64,000 nucleotides of DNA, taken from assembly GCA_020845755.1 (NCBI GenBank), contig JADLFE010000033.1:520498-584497 (forward strand). Reading direction: 5' to 3'. This DNA is from Phycisphaerales bacterium (lineage in GTDB: Bacteria; Planctomycetota; Phycisphaerae; Phycisphaerales; UBA1924). Shown in pieces: positions 53,401 to 62,161 of the stretch (position 1 is its first letter; every line of letters begins with the position of its first letter). The translations under genes were made by a program, and so were the position numbers. Below the pieces are notes generated by a model, which saw nothing but the letters and a program-made list of their open reading frames with translations, was not told where the DNA came from and did not search any database.

Positions 53401-54844
53401 GCGCACCCTTCACCGGCGCGCCCTTGTCGTCGAGCAGGCCCGACGCGACGGCGTCGAGCGTCATCACGCCGGCGTTCTGGTTGCCGATCGTGGCGTCGGT
53501 CTTGGCGCTGACCTTGATCGTTCCGCCGAGGTCCGGCGCATCGACGCGCAGCGCCAGCGGCGCGACGCGCAGGGCGCTTGGAGCGGCGTTGGGGTCTAGT
53601 TTGATGGTGCCGATGGTCTCGCCCGCCGCGAGTGTCAATTGAACCGCGCCGCCGCGAAGGTCCGCCGCGCCCCCCTCGGGGATCTTGATCTTGAGCGCGT
53701 CGAGCGACACGGAGACATCGGGAACGTTGGTGAGCGTGACGGTGCCGGACTTGGCGAGTGATTCGTCGATCTGGGGCGCGAGCGTGCGGATCGCCGAGCC
53801 GTCGATCTTGATGACGCCGGGCTTGCCGGCGGTCAGCAGGTTGTCGGCGATTTTGAGGGTGAGGTCGGCGGTGACGTGGGCGGCCGTCGCCTTCACGAGC
53901 GCGTCGGCGTTCTTGGCATTCCCCTTCACGACGATCGAGGCGTCGAGCGTCGGGCCGACACCCTTCGCAAGCCGCCCGCCCATGCCCGCAAGCGCATCGG
54001 CGACCGCCAGCGGCGCGTTCTTGATGTCGACCGTCGCGTCGATCTTGGCGGCGGCGGGTGTGACCTTCCCGGAGGCGTCGGTCAGACCGTCGACGCGCCC
54101 GTTGATGTTGATGGAGCCGCTGGAGTTGCCGGCGCTGGTGGCGGCCGCGAGTTTGAGGAGTGCCGCCGTGCCGCCCTGGGCCGGGCCGATCTCCGCCTCG
54201 CCCTTCACGTCGCTGACCTTCACATCCCCGGTCTGCGCGCCCTCGTCGCGATAGGTGAGGTCGATCTTGTCAATCAGGACCTTGGCCTTCAGTCCCGGCG
54301 GAACGCTCGCGGGCTCTTTGCCTGCGCCGGTGCCGGTGCTTGTGGGCGAAGGCTTCGCCCCGGGCTGGACCTTGGGCTCGATGGCCCGATCAAGGTTGGT
54401 CGTGCCGTCGGCGAATCGCGTGAGCGATGCCTGCCCGGAGACGGTGATCGTTCCCACGTCCTTGCCCGACGCCGCCGTGATCAGCGTGAAGAGTCCAGAG
54501 GAGATCTCGACCTTGACGCGCGCGACCTGGTTGCTCGCCGCCGTCCCCTTGGGATCAAGCAGCGTGATGTCGCCGATGGTCTGCGGCCCGCCCCACGAGA
54601 AACTCGCCTTGTCGACCTTCACGCCGCCCGCGATCGAGTCCTTCGCCGCGTTCTCGATGATCCCCGGCGCCATGCTGCTGGCGATGGTGGGGATGAGCGC
54701 GACGAGGACAACGATCGCGACGACAAGCACCGCCGCGAGGATGCCGATGATCTTCAGGATCGAACGCCTCTTGGGCGGCTTGGGGTTGGTGACGCCGTCC
54801 CAGAATTGGTCGTTGGATGTGCCGCCGGGATTGGTGCTCGCCAT
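50426..54844 (-). CDS. AsmA-like membrane-anchored protein, 1472 residues
   Basis: An AsmA/TamB-type protein: a cytoplasmic N-terminus with KPPKRRS, one transmembrane segment (about 27-50, IIGILAAVLVVAIVVLVALIP), then a very long periplasmic beta-rich region. The AsmA-like start (MAPGIIENAAKDSIAGG...VDKASFSW) and the C-terminal VPFRTKGSFGKTKTEPDLELLAKQAI, typical of AsmA C-termini, support the family. AsmA proteins are thought to move lipids between membranes through a beta-groove. At least five internal repeats contain a G-P-T-(L/T/A)-x-V/A-x-V/A block (e.g. GVGPTLDASIVV, DIGPTLDVDIRA, VVGPTLNVNVKG, ALGPTTSVDANV, ALGPTASVSLRA), which suggests a repeated groove module. Confidence 0.8.
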   Translation of the reverse strand: MASTNPGGTSNDQFWDGVTNPKPPKRRSILKIIGILAAVLVVAIVVLVALIPTIASSMAPGIIENAAKDSIAGGVKVDKASFSWGGPQTIGDITLLDPKGTAASNQVARVKVEISSGLFTLITAASGKDVGTITVSGQASLTRFADGTTNLDRAIEPKVQPGAKPSPTSTGTGAGKEPASVPPGLKAKVLIDKIDLTYRDEGAQTGDVKVSDVKGEAEIGPAQGGTAALLKLAAATSAGNSSGSININGRVDGLTDASGKVTPAAAKIDATVDIKNAPLAVADALAGMGGRLAKGVGPTLDASIVVKGNAKNADALVKATAAHVTADLTLKIADNLLTAGKPGVIKIDGSAIRTLAPQIDESLAKSGTVTLTNVPDVSVSLDALKIKIPEGGAADLRGGAVQLTLAAGETIGTIKLDPNAAPSALRVAPLALRVDAPDLGGTIKVSAKTDATIGNQNAGVMTLDAVASGLLDDKGAPVKGAPGSLDAKLLLQGVATAIAQPFVQNAKIDLPKDIGPTLDVDIRAKAAAANAVDLTFGVTSANVKAAGALAYDGASLKSAKDGVRISLAQVGQLAGRYVADSGASIAPRGTATLSITDLDLPLHEKSRQPLIDKSKAALRVDLDGLSMTPAKGAGAVDIAKVTLAAGLTPGKAPRVDLNSSMNYAGKPFAATGAFDVPGLLSNKADGTLDVNPAGARPVGQLDLRDVPTAIAGLVPSKPSADGKPGLDLAKLMNEVVGPTLNVNVKGGAESADAVALTLAATGQNLKAGTQAKLAKDAIAIAATSVETTLAPSTLATLMSTFAPDLKDAPALANPAKITLGIKPLSIPMGQDGKPDFARAGEVELSLNMPGQTIAKGFKVKEASGATRDLGQIGVEDMALLVKAPGSLLGSSDAAWTKPLAADFSMKILTGPGAVSGVVTGKATGDLTSNKGQISVSNLDAVARIADLRNDKLDGFLAQPGLLTGALGPTTSVDANVKIRQANGGQSIDAEVAIASPKMKFDGPMKLAVLPDRIKSDREVKINWRLDPEFANAHVFKPDASGKAMKLLAPAPVSLTLGKFAISKSADPKQPVGPLKPGIFEVAMNAIIPSLDLTLPDGQRMKLGNTRVSVSTPPAAEASSAVAFNVAVDSVESPGAAQASAPAQAAQKISLVGNVSNLADKSGNVNADAATLTANGDMPVVPTALVDALAQQNGLLVDALGPTASVSLRAENFSKTGGSLSLEAGSDRAKAKVKGNSGAGVFAINEPLNVSIIEITQALAGRFVTGMPLVGSIEKVKTDQPATIVASELRVPLDSDLSKLNGQIQIDPGQAKFTASEQFGPILNMAAQKTMASVGNKLEPMSITITNGVAEYAPWALPLGEFKLATEGKVDLVQKKIDVVTWIPLGALSEETAKLVSKANLGGALGDILGGKKEQDKKKNDGLMVPFRTKGSFGKTKTEPDLELLAKQAIDNAKPEDLLQKGLDSIFKKKKGK

Positions 54845-55014
54845 GACAAAAGATTAGGCGTCGCTTCGGTGAAGTCACAAAGCCCCCGCTCTCATCACGC
54901 TCTCCGAATTGCCGCGATCTGTATGCACTATCACACCTGCGACGTGCCGACCCTTCGACCGTGCACCCCCGCGCGCCTCCTCGCCCCCGGTTTTCCGATA
55001 CCCTTCCCACCCGG

Positions 55015-56379
55015 ATGACCGCCCGATCGCCACATCCCTCCTCGCCCGACCTTCCCCGCACCCTGGGCGTACTTCCGGCGCTCGGCGTCATGATCGGCAT
55101 CATCATCGGGAGCGGCATCTTCAAGACCCCCTCCGAGATCGCCACCGCTACCCAATCTCCACTCGTCGTCCTCCTCTGCTGGCTCGCCGGCGGCGTCATC
55201 GCCCTCTTCGGCGCCTTCACCTACGCCGAACTCGCCACCATGTTCCCCCAGTCCGGCGGCGTGTACGTCTTCCTCCGCGAGGGCTACGGACGCGGCATGG
55301 CCTTCGTCTTCGGCTGGACCTACATGCTCGTCTCCAAGCCCGCCGCCGCCGCCGGCATCGCCGTCATCTTCACCGAGAACCTGCACCCGCTCCTGGGACT
55401 CACCTGGGACGCCCGCTACACCACCATCGCCCTCATCGTCGCGCTCACGTTCATCAACGCCCGCGGCGTGTCGCTCGGCGCGGGCGTCGCCACCGTCCTC
55501 ACCGCGCTCAAGGTCCTCGCGCTTATCGCGATCGTCGCGCTGGCCCTGGTTCTTCGCAAGGGTTCGGGCGACAACTTCCACGCCGCTCCGTCCACCCAGC
55601 CGCTCCACCTCGTGCTCGTCGGAATCATGAGCGGCGTGCTCTGGACCTACGACGGCTGGAGCGACGTCGGCGCCATCGCCGGCGAGATCAAGCAGCCCGA
55701 CCGCAAACTCCCGCTCATCTACATGGGCGGCACGATCTTCATCTCCGGGCTCTACCTCGCCGTCAACGCCGTCTACATCTGGATGATGCCCCTGCCCGAG
55801 ATGGCCAGGTTCGCCGACCCGGAGATCGCCAAGACCGGGAACGTCGCTTCCGCGATCGTCACGTCCCTCGTCGGCTCCGCCGGCGGCGCCGCCATCATGC
55901 TCGTCATCGTGATCTCCACCCTCGGCTCCACCCTCGGCTCCATCCTCACCGGCGCCCGCGTCACCTACGCCCAATCTCGCGACGCCCTCCTCTTTGCCTT
56001 CCTTTCCCGTGTCCACCCTCGCTTCGGCACGCCCAACGTCGCCCTGTGGTGCCAGTGCCTGCTGTCCTGCGCCGCCGTCTGGTTCCTCGAGTCCTTCGGC
56101 AAGATGGCCGGGAGTTTCGTGTTCACCATGTGGATCTTCTACGGCCTGGCCGGCGCGACGATCTTCATCATGCGCGCCAAACGCCCCGACCTGCCCCGGG
56201 CCTACCGCTGCTTCGGCTATCCCGTCGTGCCGCTGCTGTTTGTCGCGAGCTCGGTGATGATGACCGCGCTCTCGATCATGGCCGACTGGAAGACCTGCCT
56301 CACCTGGATCGGCGTGCTGCTGGCGGGCATCCCGGTCTATCTGGTCTGGTCAAGGATCACCCCGCCGCAGCGTCCATGA
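55015..56379 (+). CDS. APC-family amino-acid permease
   Basis: A 454-residue transporter of the amino acid-polyamine-organocation superfamily, with about 12 hydrophobic segments. The N-terminal GVMIGIIIGSGIFKTPSEIA matches TM1 of the family, where the GSGIF kink binds substrate, and FTYAELATMFPQSGGVYVFL is the conserved TM2-TM3 loop. The ATG at 55015 is preferred; a GTG at 54961 would add 18 Arg/Pro-rich residues without purpose. It diverges from the AsmA-like gene across a 170-base gap. The substrate cannot be told from sequence alone. Confidence 0.88.
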   Translation: MTARSPHPSSPDLPRTLGVLPALGVMIGIIIGSGIFKTPSEIATATQSPLVVLLCWLAGGVIALFGAFTYAELATMFPQSGGVYVFLREGYGRGMAFVFGWTYMLVSKPAAAAGIAVIFTENLHPLLGLTWDARYTTIALIVALTFINARGVSLGAGVATVLTALKVLALIAIVALALVLRKGSGDNFHAAPSTQPLHLVLVGIMSGVLWTYDGWSDVGAIAGEIKQPDRKLPLIYMGGTIFISGLYLAVNAVYIWMMPLPEMARFADPEIAKTGNVASAIVTSLVGSAGGAAIMLVIVISTLGSTLGSILTGARVTYAQSRDALLFAFLSRVHPRFGTPNVALWCQCLLSCAAVWFLESFGKMAGSFVFTMWIFYGLAGATIFIMRAKRPDLPRAYRCFGYPVVPLLFVASSVMMTALSIMADWKTCLTWIGVLLAGIPVYLVWSRITPPQRP

Positions 56380-56486
56380 AACGCCGTGAAGCAGAGGCAC
56401 ACTCTCGCCACGCCCGTTCGCCTCTCCGTCTCTTGGTCTCTCCACCCCGCCTGTTAGTGACTACACTACTTGCAAAGGAGCCCGCC

Positions 56487-57122
56487 ATGCGCCCGGTCAT
56501 CGCCATCCTCCTCTGCTCGCTCGTGTTGTTTCTCCCCGCCTGCATCCCCTACGGCGCAACGCATGAATACGAAGAAATCGGCCTCTCGCTGTCGGCGCAG
56601 GGCTCGGGACGCCTCGCTGTCGCCGTCCTCGACGCACGCCCCTACATCAACCCCAACGAAAAATCTCCCAAGTTCGTCGGCGTCCAACGCGACGCCATCG
56701 GCCTCCCCTTCAACGTCGAGACTCGCTCCGGACGCCCCTTCGCAGACGACGGACTCCTGGTCATCGCTCGCGCCCTGCAGGCGCGAGGATTCGACACCTC
56801 CTCCGTGATCACCAGCAACCACGACGCCCCTGATGCCGTCCGCCAACGCCTCCAGGCCTCCGGCACACGCTCCCTCATGGTGCGCATCGTCGACTGGAAA
56901 CTCGACAGTTACGACTCAAGCAAACTCTACTTCGACCTCGACGCCCAGGTCCTCAGTGCCTCCGGAGACGTGCTGGGACGTTCTCGCGTCCTCGGCGCCA
57001 ACGAGATCAAGGGCAATGGCTTGGACCCCGTCGGCTTCGCCAAACTCGCCGGACCCACCCTCTTCAAGACCAAGGCCGAAGAACTCCTCAACGACCCCGC
57101 CATCGTCTCGGCCCTGCGATGA
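56487..57122 (+). CDS. Lipoprotein of unknown function
   Basis: A 211-residue lipoprotein: MRPVIAILLCSLVLFLPAC puts the lipobox Cys at 19. AAAGGAG six bases upstream of ATG 56487 supports the start. The mature protein has an alternating beta/alpha look (LAVAVLDARPYI, LLVIARALQARGF, LMVRIVDWKLD, YFDLDAQVLSASGDVLG) reminiscent of envelope lipoproteins in the YajG/CsgG-like class, but I cannot assign it. It lies 107 bases after the permease and converges on the zinc-ribbon gene. Confidence 0.7.
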   Translation: MRPVIAILLCSLVLFLPACIPYGATHEYEEIGLSLSAQGSGRLAVAVLDARPYINPNEKSPKFVGVQRDAIGLPFNVETRSGRPFADDGLLVIARALQARGFDTSSVITSNHDAPDAVRQRLQASGTRSLMVRIVDWKLDSYDSSKLYFDLDAQVLSASGDVLGRSRVLGANEIKGNGLDPVGFAKLAGPTLFKTKAEELLNDPAIVSALR

Positions 57123-57194
57123 TTCACTCCTCCGCAGCACCACCCCGCCCCCCGTATCCCACCTTGTTCTTGCCGTCGCTTCTTTGCCCATTCC

Positions 57195-57782
57195 CTACGC
57201 CCTGAACTCCGCCGCCAGGTACGCCTGCAGCACGCACACCGCCTTGTCAAACTTTCTCCCGCACTCCGGGCAGACCCCGCGCCGCGCCAGCCCTTCCAAC
57301 GCATGCCCGCACCTGACGCACTTCACCGTCGCGTGCATCAGTGTTGCCGCCTCGCCCGACGACTCCCGCATCGTTGTGCATCCCTCCAACGCCTCCGGCC
57401 CGTGCTGCGCGATGATCAACTCGACCGCCCCGTGCCGCGCGCCGCACACGCACGTCACCCGCCCATCCACCCCGCCGCGAGGGTCGAGCGACCCCTCGCA
57501 CGCCGGGCATGTCACCCGAAGCCCCGACGCCAGCCGCGACAGATCCACCCCCGGCTCCGCCGCCGGCCCGCACGACAACGTCAGCACGCACTCGGCCGCC
57601 ACCAACAACGCCCGCTGCACGTCCCCGTCGTTCAGGATCACGATCTCCGCCGGCGGCGTCGCGCCGTACCCCGCCAGGCTCGTGAACGGACGCACCACCC
57701 GCGACCCGATCCCCTCCCCCAGCAGCGCATCACACACCGGCTGCGCCAGCGCGTGCGGCACTCCCGTAAGCAGCGTCCGCAT
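57195..57782 (-). CDS. Zinc-ribbon protein of unknown function
   Basis: A 195-residue protein with two Cys4 zinc-ribbon motifs: CPAC...CVC in the middle and CVRC...CPEC near the C-terminus. The N-terminal third is an alpha/beta region with hydrophobic strands and no recognised family. Its ATG follows the stop codon of the upstream ABC permease by a single base, so the two must be co-transcribed and probably coupled. It may be a sensor or regulator linked to that transporter; this is inference from position. Confidence 0.65.
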   Translation of the reverse strand: MRTLLTGVPHALAQPVCDALLGEGIGSRVVRPFTSLAGYGATPPAEIVILNDGDVQRALLVAAECVLTLSCGPAAEPGVDLSRLASGLRVTCPACEGSLDPRGGVDGRVTCVCGARHGAVELIIAQHGPEALEGCTTMRESSGEAATLMHATVKCVRCGHALEGLARRGVCPECGRKFDKAVCVLQAYLAAEFRA

Positions 57783-57783
57783 C

Positions 57784-59652
57784 TCAGTTCGTCCCCGCCA
57801 GTTTCCGCACCGTGAAGTCGAACGTCCGCACCATGTTCATGTGGATCGCGTACACGACCCCCACATACACCGCGCCCGCCACCACCGCGCCCACCGCCAA
57901 CGACAGCCGCGCCGTCACCAGCCCCGACGACATCGACCCGCCCGAGTTGCTCACCGTGTCGAACAACCCCTCGACCGGATACACCAGCGAAAACGCCAGC
58001 GTCGCAGGGCTCATCGCGTTCAGCACCGGGCCGACCACAGGCAGACTCTCCCCCGCCTTGTACGCGCACAACCCCATCACCAGCGATGCGATCCCCACCA
58101 CCGCCACCGTCGACACCACCGACCCCAGCGTCCCCTTGCTCTTCAACGACCACTGCAATCCCACCATCACACAGAACGCGATGAACGGCACGACCACCAG
58201 CGGCAACAGAACCGCCGCCTCCGGCAACACCACCGGCACGCTCAACTTCGTCGTCAGCACCGTCGCGTCACGCATCACCCCGCCCGCACGCTCCAATCCC
58301 CCGAACAACACGTACACACCCGCCAGCCCCAGCGTCCCCACCGGAACCGCCAGCATCGGGAGCAGATACGCGATCAGCCCCTGCAACTTGCCCTTGAGGT
58401 ACACGCTGGGCGTCACCGGCGTGGTGAGAATGAGATCGAGCGTCCCGTCCTCACGCTCCCGGCTCACCGCCGTCGCCGCCATGTTGATCGCCACCAGCGA
58501 GATCACCGCCACCTCTCCCCAGATCGTCGCGATCAACGCCAACTGAAACTCGTTGATCGCCAACCCGCCCGTGTGAAAGAAGAAGAGAAGCAGCACCCCG
58601 AAGATCAGCCCCGTCCCAACGAAACTCCACCGCGCGATCGATCGCCCCAGAGTCGCGTTCCGCGCCGACGCCTCACGCCACGCGATCGGATTGTGACCCA
58701 CCGTCCGCGGCGGGCGATGCTCCGCGCCAGCCGCCCCAAGACCGAATACCTTGCGATACCACGGCACCCCGCCGTCCGATCCCAGCGTCTGCAGCCCCCC
58801 CGCACGCACCGTGAACGTCGACAGCCCCACCAGCAACGCCGACATCGCCAGCGTCCCGACACAGAACGTCGTCACCGGACGCTCCAAGAACCACGACGCT
58901 ACCCCCGCCGTCGTTCCCGCCGGCGAAGGCCCGTACGACGACGGGTTCAGCAGGCTATGCAACGCCAGGAACGGATTCACCGCCGTCATCCACGTAATCC
59001 CGCCCGACGGCGCCACCTTGTTGATCGATACCAGGTACCGATCGATCGCGATCGTGATCGCGAGGTAACTCACCACCGCCACGTAGAACGCGAACACCGC
59101 CCGCTTGCCCGCCAGACGCGACACCGACAACGAGATCGCGATGCTCCCCACGCACACCGCCGCCGACGCCGCGATCAGATAACTTTTGAAGATCGCCGCC
59201 CCGGGCACACCCCCGAAATACTGCGTCAACGCCATCAGCGGCAGCGAACACACCAGCAACGCCAGGATAAAGAACAACCGACCCAGCAGGTTCCCCAGCA
59301 CGATCTGCGTGTCGTTCATCGGCGTCGTCAGCAGCACCTCCCACGTCCGCGGGTGAGACTCCTGCGCGATCGCCCCCGCCATGAACACCGGCGCCAGGAT
59401 GCAGATCAGGATGATCTGGAGATACGCGATGTACGTGAAACTCTTCGCCCCCGCCTCCGCCAACTGCCGGTACGACAGCGAATCCCCGCTCGTGTTGATC
59501 AGCAGCGACCACAGAAGCACCACGATCAGCACCGCCAGGTACCCCGCCCGGATGTAGAAATGCCGCGGGCGACGCGAGGCGTTCTGCACCAGTCGCACGG
59601 TGATCGGATTGGTCGGCCCCAGTCGCAGGAGCCATCGGAGAATCGCGGGCAT
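57784..59652 (-). CDS. ABC-2 type permease with two fused modules
   Basis: A 622-residue membrane protein. Two copies of the ABC-2 pattern are visible: a first module with QESHPRTWEVLLTTPMNDTQ and a second with SREREDGTLDLILTTPVTP, each preceded and followed by hydrophobic segments (about 12 in total). Such ATPase-free double permeases belong to export systems such as the GldF/NosY type. The start MPAILRWLL at 59652 follows the best hydrophobic onset; the open frame upstream is Arg-rich and not credible. No ATP-binding protein is in the window, so the partner gene lies elsewhere. Confidence 0.82.
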   Translation of the reverse strand: MPAILRWLLRLGPTNPITVRLVQNASRRPRHFYIRAGYLAVLIVVLLWSLLINTSGDSLSYRQLAEAGAKSFTYIAYLQIILICILAPVFMAGAIAQESHPRTWEVLLTTPMNDTQIVLGNLLGRLFFILALLVCSLPLMALTQYFGGVPGAAIFKSYLIAASAAVCVGSIAISLSVSRLAGKRAVFAFYVAVVSYLAITIAIDRYLVSINKVAPSGGITWMTAVNPFLALHSLLNPSSYGPSPAGTTAGVASWFLERPVTTFCVGTLAMSALLVGLSTFTVRAGGLQTLGSDGGVPWYRKVFGLGAAGAEHRPPRTVGHNPIAWREASARNATLGRSIARWSFVGTGLIFGVLLLFFFHTGGLAINEFQLALIATIWGEVAVISLVAINMAATAVSREREDGTLDLILTTPVTPSVYLKGKLQGLIAYLLPMLAVPVGTLGLAGVYVLFGGLERAGGVMRDATVLTTKLSVPVVLPEAAVLLPLVVVPFIAFCVMVGLQWSLKSKGTLGSVVSTVAVVGIASLVMGLCAYKAGESLPVVGPVLNAMSPATLAFSLVYPVEGLFDTVSNSGGSMSSGLVTARLSLAVGAVVAGAVYVGVVYAIHMNMVRTFDFTVRKLAGTN

Positions 59653-59743
59653 GGCTCCCCATCGTACAGACCGCCCCCGCAGGAAGTTCCCCCTTCCCGC
59701 ACTTTCACCCCCCTCCGCTCGCCAGCCTCCTCCGACGTGTCCA

Positions 59744-59947
59744 GTTAGTCGCTGCTTACAACCACCCGCGTGCGCACCAACCCGTCCCCACCTTCGGGCT
59801 CTTTCCGGATTTCTCAAAAAAATCTTCGCGCGACGTCCCCTCGAGCACAACCCCCTCTCCGGCCTCGTCTTCTGGCCTTCGCCGGCGTCCCGTGCCGCGC
59901 GGCTAGTGCCCGCTTACCAACGCCTCTGTGCGCACCAATGTGTCCGT
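59744..59947. repeat. Imperfect direct repeat in a 365-base gene-free stretch
   Basis: The 365 bases between the ABC permease and the portal gene (59653-60017) hold no gene. They contain two related segments of about 45 bases, at 59744-59788 and 59903-59947. Both read (T/C)TAGT, (C)GCTTAC(A/C)A, then GTGCGCACCAA and GTCC. Their role is unknown; they stand at the boundary between chromosomal genes and phage-like genes, so they may be old attachment-site or integration remnants. Confidence 0.4.
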
Positions 59948-60017
59948 CCGCCCACTGGGTGACACGTCCCTCGCCGGCCTGCCAAACGCCTCGCGAGGAC
60001 CACCAAGGAGGACGGCC

Positions 60018-61514
60018 ATGGCCCACCGGCTCAGCGCATTCTCGAACGTCGGCCTCGACGAGGCCCTGCTCAACCTCACCCTCGACGAGCATCGCGCCAC
60101 CGCGATCCCGCGACTCGACAAACTCTGGACCTACTTCCGCAATCCCCTCACTCCCGCGGGTCGCGCCTCGCCCCGCGGCTGGTACCGCCAGGGCCAGGAG
60201 ATCGGACTCCCGCCCCGCGTCCTTGGCGATCCGTCACTCGCCCTCGACGATCGCGCCGTCCTCCGCCGAGAGGTCGTGATCGAAAACGACATCGCCTGGC
60301 GCATCCAGGCCATGGTCGATTTCATCTTCGGGAAGCCCGTCACCATCGTCTCCACCGCCAAGGACGAGCCCAAGCGACGCCTCGTCGAGCGTGCCCTCGA
60401 CCGCGTCTGGGAGCAGTCCGGCGGCATCTCACTCCTGCAGGACATGGCGCTCCTGGCGCACGTCTTCGGGCACGTCGACCTCGCCGTCCGTGCCAAGCCC
60501 CACCACGCCGCGCCCGTCGATCCCTCCGATGAGCACGCGCTCGACAGACTGCTCCCCATCCTCGATGACATCCGCATCGACATCATCGATCCCCGCCGCG
60601 GCATCCCCATCACGAGCCCGCACGACTACCGCGATCTGGCCGCGTATCTCATCAGCGTCGAGCACGCCACCAACACCGTCGAGCCCGCCAGCACATCGCC
60701 GCTCTCCATTATCCGGCGCGCCTGGCAGGCGCCCGCCGCACGCCAGCGCAGCGCCACGCTCGAGATCATCAGCGCCCAGCGCCGCCATCTCTATCAGGAC
60801 GACCGCCTCGTCATCGACGAAGACCTCGCCTGGTCACAGGGGCGAATCCCCGTCGTCCACATCCAGAACATCGCCCAGCCCTTCCACTACAGCGGCCTGT
60901 CGGACGTCGAGCCCCTCATCCCCCTGCAGGATGAACTCAACACCCGCCTCTCCGATCGCGCCTGCCGCGTCACCATGCAGAGTTTCAAGATGTACCTCGC
61001 CAAGGGCCTCGAGGGCTTCGACACCGCGCCGGTCGCGCCCGGACAACTCTGGACCACCGACAACCCCGACGCCTCCATCAGCGAGTTTGGCGGCGACTCG
61101 TCCTGCCCCAGCGAAGACGCCCACATCGAGGGAGTCCGCGAAGCACTCGACAAGGTCTCGGGCATCCCGCCGCTGGCCGGCGGCGTGGTCCGAGCCAAGG
61201 TCGGCAACCTCTCCAGCGCCAACGCGCTCCGCATCACGCTCATGGGCGTCCTTGCCAAGACGCAGCGGAAGCGCGTCACCTACGGGCGTGGGATGGCCCA
61301 GGCCTGCGCCCTCATCCTCGCCGCGCTCGACCACGCCGGCGCGCTGGCGACCACCGAAGAGGAACGCGCCGTACGCCTGGAATGGAACGACCCGCTCCCC
61401 GAGGACATCGCCCGCCAGGTCCAGGCGGCCCAGGGCAAGGTCGACCTCGGCGTCCCGCGCGAGCGCGTGCTGGCCGAACTCGGCTACGCGCCGGGCGACC
61501 CAGGCATCGCGTAA
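60018..61514 (+). CDS. Phage portal-like protein
   Basis: A 498-residue protein resembling SPP1 gp6-type portal proteins. The key features are LNLTLDEH..., the ENDIAWRIQAMVDFIFGKPVTI segment (cited in part), the middle core GRIPVVHIQN, and the helical end with LSSANALRITLMGVLAKTQRKR. Portals form the 12-subunit ring through which DNA enters the capsid. ATG 60018 has the perfect AAGGAGG ribosome-binding site, stronger than those of nearby genes. Scaffold-like and capsid-like genes follow in the usual phage order, but no terminase gene precedes it; a chromosomal ABC permease lies there instead. Confidence 0.8.
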   Translation: MAHRLSAFSNVGLDEALLNLTLDEHRATAIPRLDKLWTYFRNPLTPAGRASPRGWYRQGQEIGLPPRVLGDPSLALDDRAVLRREVVIENDIAWRIQAMVDFIFGKPVTIVSTAKDEPKRRLVERALDRVWEQSGGISLLQDMALLAHVFGHVDLAVRAKPHHAAPVDPSDEHALDRLLPILDDIRIDIIDPRRGIPITSPHDYRDLAAYLISVEHATNTVEPASTSPLSIIRRAWQAPAARQRSATLEIISAQRRHLYQDDRLVIDEDLAWSQGRIPVVHIQNIAQPFHYSGLSDVEPLIPLQDELNTRLSDRACRVTMQSFKMYLAKGLEGFDTAPVAPGQLWTTDNPDASISEFGGDSSCPSEDAHIEGVREALDKVSGIPPLAGGVVRAKVGNLSSANALRITLMGVLAKTQRKRVTYGRGMAQACALILAALDHAGALATTEEERAVRLEWNDPLPEDIARQVQAAQGKVDLGVPRERVLAELGYAPGDPGIA

Positions 61515-61574
61515 GCCGAAATAACGATTGAAATGTGTCCGTGATTATTCACTCATAACGAAGGGAGGCATGTC

Positions 61575-62090
61575 ATGCCGGACGAAGGAATAGGAGAAAC
61601 CGGGGGCGGGGGCGTTGTGATCGGAGGCGGCGGTGCTGGCGCCGGAGGCGCGGCACCGGCGGGCGGGGGCGTCGTCGCGCCGCTCCTCACCGAGGATCTG
61701 CAGTGGCGCCGCCGCGCCATCGCCGCGGAGGACCGCCTCGCCGAGTTGGAGAAGCAACTCGACGAGGCCCGCAGGTCGGTGGGGCGGGCCGAACTGCGGT
61801 CGCGGATCGAGCGCGAGGCCCAGGCGATGGACGCTGTCGACATCGAGACCGTCACGCTGCTGACACAGGCGGCGCTGGCGGGGATGGACGCGCCGGACGT
61901 CGGCGCGGCCATGCGCGACCTCAAGCGCCGCAAGGCGTTCCTGTTCCGCGGCGCCGCGCAGCCCTCGGCCATGGCGCCGCAGGGCGCCGGCGGCGAGGAC
62001 GCGGCGCTGGCCCGCGCGCTCGAAGAGGCCCGAGCCAGCGGAGACCGACGGGCCCTGCTCGAGTACCTGCGGAAGCGCCGCAACGCCTGA
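61575..62090 (+). CDS. Phage scaffold-like protein
   Basis: A 171-residue protein with a Gly/Ala-rich N-terminus (about 1-35), a coiled-coil middle (LAELEKQLDEARRSVGRAELRSR, cited in part) and a helical C-terminus ending LLEYLRKRRNA. Its small size, coil and place between portal and capsid genes are typical of scaffolding or capsid-assembly proteins. The start has GGGAGG upstream. The 60 bases between portal and this gene are more AT-rich than the surrounding DNA. Confidence 0.6.
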   Translation: MPDEGIGETGGGGVVIGGGGAGAGGAAPAGGGVVAPLLTEDLQWRRRAIAAEDRLAELEKQLDEARRSVGRAELRSRIEREAQAMDAVDIETVTLLTQAALAGMDAPDVGAAMRDLKRRKAFLFRGAAQPSAMAPQGAGGEDAALARALEEARASGDRRALLEYLRKRRNA

Positions 62091-62161
62091 ATCGTGTTCA
62101 CGTTTGTGTGTCAGTTCATGGAAGTGCGCGGCAAGCCCGCGCGACAGAGGAGGAATGAAGC

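Noticed and set aside
50336..53599. Open frame of 1087 codons opposite the AsmA-like gene
   Set aside because: Low-complexity Gly/Asp/Glu/Arg sequence without domain; the minus-strand gene has a transmembrane segment and family motifs.
56833..59748. Open frame of 971 codons over the ABC permease
   Set aside because: His/Arg/Pro-rich shadow; the opposite strand gives a well-formed ABC-2 membrane protein.
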